From an uncultured Paracoccaceae bacterium (GTDB taxonomy: Bacteria > Pseudomonadota > Alphaproteobacteria > Rhodobacterales > Rhodobacteraceae): a DNA stretch of 64,000 nucleotides. The notes beneath the pieces are model-generated. The model was not told the DNA's origin. It searched no databases and saw nothing but the letters and a program-made list of their open reading frames with translations. Below, one piece after another: positions 43,518-51,033 of the stretch; position 1 is the stretch's first letter, and every line of letters starts with the position of its first letter. A program made the translations under genes and the position numbers. Where the stretch lies: NCBI GenBank assembly GCA_934500835.1, contig CAKSTR010000001.1, positions 124,001 to 188,000 on the forward strand, written 5' to 3'.

Positions 43518-44846
43518 ATGAAATCCGAATTCACCATGGTGAACGCCTTCGATCCCGGCCGGACCTCCGGCCTGCCCGCCGAGGATCTGGCCCTGATCGA
43601 GCGGCGCGGCAAGGCGCTTGGCCCGGCCTACCGGCTGTTCTACGAGGAGCCGCTGCATCTGGTGCGCGGCGACGGCGTCTGGCTTTACGACACCGAAGGC
43701 CGGGCCTGGCTGGATGCCTACAACAACGTCGCCTCGGTGGGCCATTGCCATCCCAGGGTGGTCGAGGCGATCAGCCGCCAGCTGGCCACGCTGAACACCC
43801 ATACCCGCTATCTGCACGAAGGCGTCGTCACCTACGCCGAGCGGTTGCTGGCCACGCTGCCCGATGCGCTTGGCCATATGATGTTCACCTGCACCGGGTC
43901 CGAGGCCAATGACCTTGCCCTGCGCATCGCACGCTCCTTCACCGGGCGGCAGGGCGTGATCGTGACCGAACTGGCCTATCACGGGCTGACCGAGGCGGTG
44001 GCCGAAATCTCGCCCTCGCTGGGCAGTTTCGTGCAAAGGGGCCCGCGGGTGCGGATGATCGAGGCCCCGAACGCGCTGTTCGTGCCGCCGGCCGAACAGG
44101 GGGCGAAGCTGGCCGCCGATCTGGCCGCCGCCATCGCGGCGATGCGCGCCGACGGGATCGAGCCCGCCGCCTTCATCGTCGATACGATCTTTTCCAGCGA
44201 CGGGCTTTACCCCGACCCGGCAGGCTTCCTGAAACCGGCTGCGGACCTGATCCGCGCCGAGGGCGGCCTTTTCATCGCCGATGAGGTGCAGCCCGGCTTC
44301 GCCCGCACCGGCGAATGCTTCTGGGGCTTCCAGCGCCATGGCATCACCCCGGACATCGTGACCATGGGCAAACCGATGGGCAACGGCTTCCCGCTGGCCG
44401 GCGCGGCGATCCGCCCGGATCTGGTTGAAGAGTTCGGCGCAAAGTCCCGGTATTTCAACACATTCGGCGGCAACCCCGTGGCCTGCGCGGCCGGCATGGC
44501 CGTGCTGGACGTGATCGAGGACGAAGGCCTGCAGCAGAATTCGCGCGAGATGGGGGCCTTCCTGAAAGATGGCCTCTCCGAGATCGCCAAAGGCCGCGAC
44601 GACATCGGCCATGTCCGGGGGGCGGGCCTGTTCCTTGCCGTCGAATGCGTCGACAGCCGCAGCAGCAACGCCCCCAACGCCCGGCTGGCCGCGCATATCG
44701 TCAACCATCTGCGGCGCAACGGTGTCCTGATCAGCGCCACCGGCCCCGGCGCCAATATCCTGAAGATCCGGCCGCCGCTGGTGCTGCAGAAACCGCAGGC
44801 CGAACGTTTCCTTGATGCCGTCAGCGCGGCGCTGGCGGTGGCCTGA
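43518..44846 (+). CDS. Class III aminotransferase-fold PLP enzyme, probable amino-alcohol phosphate phospho-lyase
   Basis: This encodes 442 residues. The PLP lysine is Lys285 in VTMGKPMGNGFPLAG, with Asp255 in FIADEVQPGFARTG. The blocks WLDAYNNVASVGHCHPRVVEA and NTHTRYLHEGVVTYAERLLATLPD match the AGXT2L1/AGXT2L2 clade, whose members are phospho-lyases for phosphoethanolamine and phosphohydroxylysine, not aminotransferases. With the kinase gene just upstream, it would convert a phosphorylated 1,2-amino alcohol to an aldehyde plus ammonia and phosphate. A true transaminase role cannot be excluded from sequence. Confidence 0.88.
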   Translation: MKSEFTMVNAFDPGRTSGLPAEDLALIERRGKALGPAYRLFYEEPLHLVRGDGVWLYDTEGRAWLDAYNNVASVGHCHPRVVEAISRQLATLNTHTRYLHEGVVTYAERLLATLPDALGHMMFTCTGSEANDLALRIARSFTGRQGVIVTELAYHGLTEAVAEISPSLGSFVQRGPRVRMIEAPNALFVPPAEQGAKLAADLAAAIAAMRADGIEPAAFIVDTIFSSDGLYPDPAGFLKPAADLIRAEGGLFIADEVQPGFARTGECFWGFQRHGITPDIVTMGKPMGNGFPLAGAAIRPDLVEEFGAKSRYFNTFGGNPVACAAGMAVLDVIEDEGLQQNSREMGAFLKDGLSEIAKGRDDIGHVRGAGLFLAVECVDSRSSNAPNARLAAHIVNHLRRNGVLISATGPGANILKIRPPLVLQKPQAERFLDAVSAALAVA

Positions 44847-44914
44847 GGGACTGCAGCCTCGCGCCGCGCGGGGGAAGCTGATAGTCACGTCGAAAGTGCC
44901 CGAGGGATGACGCC

Positions 44915-45571
44915 ATGGACTTTGCACAGCTGACCTCAGAACCCCTGCACGAGCAGGCCTATGCCGCGCTGCGCAAGGCCCTTCTCATGGGGCGGTTCAG
45001 CCCTGGGCAATCCGTGACGATCCGCGGCCTTGGCGCCAGTCTCGGGATTTCGGCGACGCCCGTCCGCGAGGCGCTGCAGCGCCTGATCGCCGAGGGCGCG
45101 CTGGAGTTTGCCGCCAATCGCACGGTGCAGGTGCCGGTGATGACCCGCGCCCGCTTTGCCGAGATCACCGCCATCCGGCTGCGGCTGGAGCCGCTGGCGG
45201 GCGCGGCCGCCCTTGTCCATGCCGATGACGCCCTCTGCACCCGGCTCGAAGAGCTGGACCGGCGGATGCTGTCATCGATTTCCGAGGGGCGTTTCTCGGA
45301 CTACCTGGCCGACAACCAGAGCTTCCATTTCACGATCTACGAAAGCGCGAACCAGCCCTTCCTGCAGCAGCTGATCGGGCTGTGCTGGCTGCGCACCGGC
45401 CCCTGGCTGAACCGCCTTGCCGACGAGGGCCGCTTCCATGTCATCGCCAACGAAGAGCATGGCCACATGATCGCCGCGCTGCGCCGGCAGGACGCGGCGG
45501 CCATCTCGGCCGCCCTGGCAAAAGACATCCGCGATGCCGCCGAGGTGCTGACAACCCACCTCGACCTGTGA
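44915..45571 (+). CDS. GntR-family transcriptional regulator with FCD domain at end of dehydratase operon
   Basis: This encodes 218 residues. The winged helix lies at residues about 8-75 (LHEQAYAALRKALLMGRFSPGQSVTIRGLGASLGISATPVREALQRLIAEGALEF). The FCD domain has conserved ligand or metal residues in DNQSFHFTIYESANQPFLQQ and ANEEHGHMIAALRR. It lies 68 bases after the PLP enzyme gene and is probably part of the operon or a closely linked unit. It may bind the palindrome at 34536-34554 and respond to a pathway metabolite. Confidence 0.92.
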   Translation: MDFAQLTSEPLHEQAYAALRKALLMGRFSPGQSVTIRGLGASLGISATPVREALQRLIAEGALEFAANRTVQVPVMTRARFAEITAIRLRLEPLAGAAALVHADDALCTRLEELDRRMLSSISEGRFSDYLADNQSFHFTIYESANQPFLQQLIGLCWLRTGPWLNRLADEGRFHVIANEEHGHMIAALRRQDAAAISAALAKDIRDAAEVLTTHLDL

Positions 45572-45602
45572 CCCTTTGATCCAAGATTGCGCTATCCGCG
45601 CC

Positions 45603-46058
45603 TCACACCGGCAAGGCGCGTGAGGATTTCACCGTGCCGTAGACAAGACTTGTGGTGATGGACGCGATGCCCTGGACATCATGCAGGCGGTTGCGGACGA
45701 AGGTTTCGTAGGCGTCGAGGTCAGAGACCACCACCCGCAAGAGATAGTCCGCCTCGCCCGTCAGCAGATGGCAATCCAGCACCTCGTCGAGATCCTGCAC
45801 GCGGGCCTCGAACCGCGAGACGACCTCGCGGTCGTGCCTTGCAAGCGTGATGCGGATGAAGGCCGTGATCGTCAGCCCCACCGCCCGCGGCTCGACGATG
45901 GCGGCATAGCCGCTGATGATGCCAGCCTCTTCCAGCAGGCGCACGCGGCGCAGGCAGGGCGAAGGCGACAGGTTCACCTGCGCGGCCAGATCCAGGTTCG
46001 TCAGCCGCCCGTCCTTTTGCAGCGCCCGGATGATCTGGCGATCCTTGGAATCAATCAT
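45603..46058 (-). CDS. Lrp/AsnC-family regulator (MdeR-like)
   Basis: This encodes 151 residues from the ATG at 46058, with GGAG upstream. The N-terminal HTH (DSKDRQIIRALQKDGRLTNLDLAAQVNLSPSPCLRRVRLLEEAGIISGY) and the C-terminal RAM domain (CHLLTGEADYLLRVVVSDLDAYETFVRNRL) are typical. It is divergent from the methionine gamma-lyase gene. In Pseudomonas putida the Lrp-type MdeR is likewise divergent from mdeA and activates it in response to methionine. The same role is inferred here. Confidence 0.92.
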   Translation of the reverse strand: MIDSKDRQIIRALQKDGRLTNLDLAAQVNLSPSPCLRRVRLLEEAGIISGYAAIVEPRAVGLTITAFIRITLARHDREVVSRFEARVQDLDEVLDCHLLTGEADYLLRVVVSDLDAYETFVRNRLHDVQGIASITTSLVYGTVKSSRALPV

Positions 46059-46179
46059 GGTGAATACTCCAGACTGCAATCCATATATGCCAATCATTGC
46101 GCCAAAAGAAGCATGGTTTGGCAGCACATGCCAGCCCTTCCATGCGATCCTGCCCTTGTCGCCAGTGCAGGAGCCCAAG

Positions 46180-47388
46180 ATGACCCCCCCGCGCCATGCC
46201 GGTTTTTCCACCCGCGCCATCCACCTCGGCTACGACCCCGCCGCCCATGAGGGCGCGCTGACGCCGCCCCTGCATCTGACCTCCACCTTCGCCTTCGACA
46301 GTGTCGAGGCGGGGGCGGCGCGGTTTGCGGGCGAGGTGGCGGGCCATATCTATTCCCGCATCTCGAACCCCACGCTGGACCTGCTGGAGCGGCGCGTCGC
46401 CGATCTGGAGGGGGCCGAGGCCGGGCTGGCGCTGGCCTCCGGCATGGGCGCGATCACGTCGGTGTTGTGGACCTTCCTCAAGCCCGGCGACGAGATCGTC
46501 ACCGACACCACGCTTTACGGCTGCACCTTTGCCTTCATGCGGCACGGGCTGGCGAAATGGGGGGTGACGATCACCCATGCCGACCTGACCGACATTGCCG
46601 CCGTCGAAAGGGCGGTCGGCCCGCAGACCCGCATCGTCTATTTCGAGACCCCCGCCAATCCGAACATGCGGCTGGTGGACATTGCCGCGGTCGCGGCGAT
46701 TTCACACCGGGCAGGGGCGATGGTGGTCGTGGACAACACCTATGCCACGCCGGTCCTGACCCGGCCCGTCGAACTGGGCGCGGATGTCGTGGTGCATTCG
46801 GCAACGAAATACATGGGGGGGCACGGCGACCTGGTGGGCGGGATCGCAGTCGGTCGGGCGGAAGACATGGCGCAGGTGCGTCTGGTCGGCATGAAGGACA
46901 TGACGGGCGCGGTCATGGCCCCGTTCAACGCCATGCTGGTGCTGCGCGGGCTGAAAACCCTGAAGCTGCGGATGGAGCGGCACTGCGCCAGCGCCATGAT
47001 CGTCGCCCGCGCTCTTGAGGCCCATCCGGCGGTGGCGCGCGTGTTCTTCCCCGGCCTGCCGACGTTCGCCCAGCATGCGCTGGCACAGCGCCAGATGCCC
47101 GGCTTCGGCGGCATGATCGCCTTCGAACTGGCAGGGGGATTAGCGGCCGGGGCGTCGATGATGAACCGGCTGGAGATGATCCGCCGGGCCGTCAGCCTTG
47201 GTGATGCCGAAAGCCTGATCCAGCATCCCGCCAGCATGACCCATTCGACCTATACCGCCGAGGAACGCGCGGCGCATGGCATCTCGGAAGGGCTGATCCG
47301 GCTCTCGGTCGGGCTGGAGGAGGTGGAGGACATCCTCGCCGATCTGACGCAAGCCCTGAACGCACCGCCGCAACGGCTTCCTACCTGA
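46180..47388 (+). CDS. mdeA: Methionine gamma-lyase
   Basis: This encodes 402 residues from the ATG at 46180, with AGGAG upstream. It belongs to the Cys/Met metabolism PLP family: Lys210 in HSATKYMGGHGDLVGG binds PLP, and SRISNPTLDLLERRVADLEGAEAGLALASGMGA is typical. Tyr113 and Cys115 in TLYGCTFAFMRHGL correspond to the Tyr114/Cys116 signature of P. putida methionine gamma-lyase; the cysteine distinguishes it from cystathionine enzymes. It splits methionine into methanethiol, ammonia and 2-oxobutyrate. The latter is a likely substrate of the E1-like enzyme two genes downstream. Confidence 0.92.
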   Translation: MTPPRHAGFSTRAIHLGYDPAAHEGALTPPLHLTSTFAFDSVEAGAARFAGEVAGHIYSRISNPTLDLLERRVADLEGAEAGLALASGMGAITSVLWTFLKPGDEIVTDTTLYGCTFAFMRHGLAKWGVTITHADLTDIAAVERAVGPQTRIVYFETPANPNMRLVDIAAVAAISHRAGAMVVVDNTYATPVLTRPVELGADVVVHSATKYMGGHGDLVGGIAVGRAEDMAQVRLVGMKDMTGAVMAPFNAMLVLRGLKTLKLRMERHCASAMIVARALEAHPAVARVFFPGLPTFAQHALAQRQMPGFGGMIAFELAGGLAAGASMMNRLEMIRRAVSLGDAESLIQHPASMTHSTYTAEERAAHGISEGLIRLSVGLEEVEDILADLTQALNAPPQRLPT

Positions 47389-47434
47389 GCCAAGCCATGC
47401 AAGGATCGGCGATACACCCGAGAAAGGACCGAGA

Positions 47435-48559
47435 ATGACCCCTGAATTGCTGATCGGCGTTGGCGGAAGCATTCGGAAATCACCGTATTTCGAGGCGACG
47501 ATGCGCGCAGGGGTCCGCAGTCTTTCGGTATACAACCACATGTTTCTTCCGGCCCATTTCGGCGATCCCGATGCCGAATACCGGCAACTGATCGACGGTG
47601 TGGTCATGTGGGATGTGGCCGCGCAGCGTCAGGTCGAGATTTCGGGCCCCGATGCGGCAAGGCTGGTGCAATACCTGACCCCGCGCAACCTTGCCGGCAC
47701 CAAGGTGGGTCAGGGCCGCTATGTCCCGATCTGCAATCATGACGGCCTGATGATCAACGATCCGGTGCTGCTGAAACTGGCCGAGGACCGCTTCTGGCTT
47801 TCGGTGGCCGACAGCGACATCCACCTCTGGGCCGCCGCCATCGGGCGGGAACGGGGCTGGGACGTGCGGGTGACGGAACCCGATGTCTCGCCGCTGGCCG
47901 TGCAGGGGCCGAAGGCGGTCGAGGTCATCGCAGGGCTTTTCGGCGACTGGGTCCGCGATCTGCGCTATTTCGCGTTCCGCGAAACCGAACTGGACGGGAT
48001 TCCAATGGTCCTTGCCCGGTCGGGCTGGTCGAAGCAGGGCGGGTATGAACTGTATCTGACAGACAGTCGCCATGGCAGCGCGCTGTGGGACAAGGTGGCA
48101 GAGGCGGGCAGGCCTTTCGGCATCATTCCCGGCGCGCCGAACGATGTCGAGCGGGTGGAAAGCGGGCTGGTCAGCTATGGCGCGGACATGCGGTTGCAGG
48201 TCGCGCCGGCCAACCCGTTCGAGATGGGTCTTGGCGCGCTGGTCGATCTGGCGAGCGGGCATGAGTTTGTCGGGCGCACAGCACTGGCGGCACTGGCGAC
48301 ACACCCGCCTGCGCGCCTGCGCACCGGGTATATGGTAGCGGGCAATCCCCCTCTGCCCGGCCATCAGGTGGCGGTGATGCAGGACGGTGCGCAGGTGGGC
48401 ATCATGTCCGAGATAGTGTTCTCCCCGCGGCTCGGCCGGACGATCGGCCTTGGCATGATCCGGGCGGATCTTCTGACCTCGCCCGCGCTGACCGCCGCGC
48501 TGCCGGATGGTGCCGTAGGCATCAGCCCGACGCCCCTGCCCTTTGCGATCCCGGCCTGA
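47435..48559 (+). CDS. DmdA/GcvT-family tetrahydrofolate-dependent demethylase-like protein
   Basis: This encodes 374 residues. The sequence follows the aminomethyltransferase (GcvT) fold and is clearly closer to DMSP demethylase DmdA: SVYNHMFLPAHFG, DGVVMWDVAAQRQVEISGPDAARLVQYLTPRNL, PICNHDGLMINDPVLLKLAEDRFWLSVADSDI, DVSPLAVQGPKA, VLARSGWSKQGGYELYL and PNDVERVESGLVSYGADM. DmdA transfers a methyl group from dimethylsulfoniopropionate to tetrahydrofolate. Several DmdA-like proteins act on other methylated compounds, so the substrate is left open. Its place between mdeA and the E1 gene points to a methylated sulfur or methionine-related compound. Confidence 0.85.
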   Translation: MTPELLIGVGGSIRKSPYFEATMRAGVRSLSVYNHMFLPAHFGDPDAEYRQLIDGVVMWDVAAQRQVEISGPDAARLVQYLTPRNLAGTKVGQGRYVPICNHDGLMINDPVLLKLAEDRFWLSVADSDIHLWAAAIGRERGWDVRVTEPDVSPLAVQGPKAVEVIAGLFGDWVRDLRYFAFRETELDGIPMVLARSGWSKQGGYELYLTDSRHGSALWDKVAEAGRPFGIIPGAPNDVERVESGLVSYGADMRLQVAPANPFEMGLGALVDLASGHEFVGRTALAALATHPPARLRTGYMVAGNPPLPGHQVAVMQDGAQVGIMSEIVFSPRLGRTIGLGMIRADLLTSPALTAALPDGAVGISPTPLPFAIPA

Positions 48560-48570
48560 GAGGAAGCGCC

Positions 48571-50952
48571 ATGTCCCCGCCCGACACCGGTCTTGAGCAT
48601 CTGGAGACGCTGCACAAACGCCTTCTGTGGCTGTCGGCATGGATGATCCACCACGCCAATCATCTGCGCTCCAAGGACGAGGGTGACGTCAAGGTCGGCG
48701 GGCATCAGGCCTCTTCCGCCTCGATGGCGGCGATCCTGACGGCGCTTTATTTCCATGCGCTGCGACCCGAGGACCGGGTGGCGGTGAAGCCGCACGCCGG
48801 GCCGGTCTTTCATGCCATCCAGTATCTAATGGGCAATCAGAGCCTGGAGAGGATGCAGAACTTCCGCGGTTATGGCGGGGTGCAAAGCTATCCGTCGCGC
48901 ACCAAGGATGTGGATGACGTCGACTTCTCCACCGGATCGGTCGGGCTTGGCGCGGCGATGCCGATCTTCGCCAGCCTGGTGCAGGACTGGCTTCACTGCC
49001 ACGGCCGCAGCGCCCCTTTGGGCCGTATGGTGGCGCTGATCGGTGATGCCGAACTGGATGAGGGCAACATCTACGAGGCCCTGCAAGAGGGCTGGAAACA
49101 TGATCTGCGCAACGTCTGGTGGGTGATCGACTACAACCGCCAAAGTCTGGACGGCGTGGTGCGCGAAGGGCTGTTCGGGCGGATCGAGGCGATCTTCGCC
49201 GCCTTCGGCTGGCGGGTGGTGCGGCTGAAATACGGGGCCCTGCAGCAGGCAGCCTTTGCCGAACCGGGGGGCGGGCGCCTGAAGGACTGGATCGACGCCT
49301 GCCCCAATGCGCTGTACTCCGCCCTGACCTTTCAGGGGGGTGCTGCCTGGCGCGCGCGGCTGTGCGACGACCTGGGCGATCAGGGCGCGGTCTCGGACCT
49401 GATCGCGCGGCGCAGCGACGCGGAACTGGCGGCGCTGATGGAAAACCTTGGCGGTCACTGCCTGCCAAGCCTGTGCGACGCGTTCGATGCCGCGACGGGC
49501 GAACAGCCGACCGTGTTTCTGGCCTATACGGTCAAGGGCTGGGGCACGCCTCTGGCGGGACACAAGGACAACCATGCCGGGCTGATGACGCCCGAGCAGA
49601 TGGCAAGGTTCCAGACCGCGATGCAGGTGCCCGCGGGGCAGGAATGGCAGCCCTTCGCCGCCGTGCCCGACGAGGCAGCACTCCGCGCCTTCGTGGCCCG
49701 CGCGCCCTTCTTCGCCAAGGGGCGGCGGCGCTTCACCGCCCCCGCCCTGCCCCGCCCTGCCCCGGTCACCCTGTCCGAGTCCCGGCTTTCGACCCAGGCC
49801 GGTTTTGGCAAGATCATGGACGAAATCGCGCGGGCGGGCGGCCCGCTTGCCGACCGCATCGTCACCACATCGCCCGATGTGACGGTCTCGACCAATCTTG
49901 GCGGCTGGGTCAACCGCCGCGGGCTTTTCGCGCGAACCGCCCGAGGCGACACCTTCCGGGACGAACGCGTGCCCTCGGCGCAGAAATGGGCCTTCGGGCC
50001 GCAGGGCAGCCATATCGAGCTTGGCATCGCCGAGATGAACCTGATGCTTCTCCTGGGGGCGGCCGGGCTGTCGCACAGCCTCTTCGGCGAAAGGCTGATC
50101 CCCGTCGGCACGGTCTATGACCCCTTCGTGGTGCGCGGCCTCGATGCACTGAACTACGCCTGCTATCAGGACGCGCGGTTCCTGCTTGTCGGCACGCCTT
50201 CGGGCGTCACGCTGGCGCCGGAGGGCGGCGCGCATCAGTCGATCGGCACGCCTCTGATCGGCATGGCGCAGGACGGGCTGGCGGCTTTCGAGCCGGCCTT
50301 TCTGGACGAGCTTTCCATCCTCATGGACTGGTCCTTCGACTACCTGCAGCGCGATGGCGAGGGCGACCCGGACGAGCGGACCTGGCTGCGCGACGAGACC
50401 GGCGGCTCGGTCTATCTGCGGCTTTCCACCCGGCCGGTCGAACAACCCCTGCGCCGCGCCGATCCGGGCTTTGCCCAGGGCGTGATCGACGGGGCCTATT
50501 GGCTGCGCGAGCCTGGACCGAATTGCGAGGTCGTGATCGCCTATCAGGGCACGGTGGCCACCGAGGCCATCGCTGCCGCCGGGCGCATCGCCGAAGGGCG
50601 GCGCGATGTGGGCGTTCTGGCCGTCACCTCGGCAGACCGGCTGAACGCCGGCTGGACGGCAGCCCGCCGGGCGCGGGCACGCGGACATGCGCGGGCCGAA
50701 AGCCTGATCGAGCGGCTTCTGGCCCCCCTGACCCGCGACTGCACCCTGATCACCGTCATCGACGGCCATCCCGCCACGCTGTCCTGGCTCGGCGCCGTTG
50801 CCGGCCATCGCACCGTGCCCCTGGGGGTGGAGCATTTCGGCCAGACCGGCACCATCGCCGACCTCTATCGCCATTTCGGCATCGACGCGGCGGCCATCGT
50901 GGCCTCGGCCAACTATCTGAGTCCCGGCAAGCCTTTGCGCCAGGTGGGCTGA
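48571..50952 (+). CDS. AceE-like 2-oxoacid dehydrogenase E1 component (MdeB-like)
   Basis: This encodes 793 residues, similar to but shorter than pyruvate dehydrogenase E1 of the homodimeric AceE type (about 890). The ThDP motif is LIGDAELDEGNIYEALQEGWKHDLRNVWWVIDYNRQSLDG. Other AceE-like blocks are GGHQASSASMAAILTALYF, FLAYTVKGWGTPLAGHKDNHAGLM and QFY-type equivalents later in HIELGIAEMNLMLLLGAAGLSHSLFGERLIPVGTVYDPF. In P. putida, mdeB next to mdeA encodes a homologous E1 thought to use 2-oxobutyrate. The same is inferred here, giving propionyl-CoA with shared E2/E3. Confidence 0.88.
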   Translation: MSPPDTGLEHLETLHKRLLWLSAWMIHHANHLRSKDEGDVKVGGHQASSASMAAILTALYFHALRPEDRVAVKPHAGPVFHAIQYLMGNQSLERMQNFRGYGGVQSYPSRTKDVDDVDFSTGSVGLGAAMPIFASLVQDWLHCHGRSAPLGRMVALIGDAELDEGNIYEALQEGWKHDLRNVWWVIDYNRQSLDGVVREGLFGRIEAIFAAFGWRVVRLKYGALQQAAFAEPGGGRLKDWIDACPNALYSALTFQGGAAWRARLCDDLGDQGAVSDLIARRSDAELAALMENLGGHCLPSLCDAFDAATGEQPTVFLAYTVKGWGTPLAGHKDNHAGLMTPEQMARFQTAMQVPAGQEWQPFAAVPDEAALRAFVARAPFFAKGRRRFTAPALPRPAPVTLSESRLSTQAGFGKIMDEIARAGGPLADRIVTTSPDVTVSTNLGGWVNRRGLFARTARGDTFRDERVPSAQKWAFGPQGSHIELGIAEMNLMLLLGAAGLSHSLFGERLIPVGTVYDPFVVRGLDALNYACYQDARFLLVGTPSGVTLAPEGGAHQSIGTPLIGMAQDGLAAFEPAFLDELSILMDWSFDYLQRDGEGDPDERTWLRDETGGSVYLRLSTRPVEQPLRRADPGFAQGVIDGAYWLREPGPNCEVVIAYQGTVATEAIAAAGRIAEGRRDVGVLAVTSADRLNAGWTAARRARARGHARAESLIERLLAPLTRDCTLITVIDGHPATLSWLGAVAGHRTVPLGVEHFGQTGTIADLYRHFGIDAAAIVASANYLSPGKPLRQVG

Positions 50953-51033
50953 CTTGGCTTCCCAGTTCATCAGTGTCTAGATTGACGAGAACTTCCCCGG
51001 ATACCGCCGGGGTCTGTAACAGGGAGTATGTAA

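Noticed and set aside
34570..45571. Bacterial microcompartment for diol degradation.
   Set aside because: No shell protein (BMC domain or pentameric vertex), aldehyde dehydrogenase or targeting peptide was seen in the operon.
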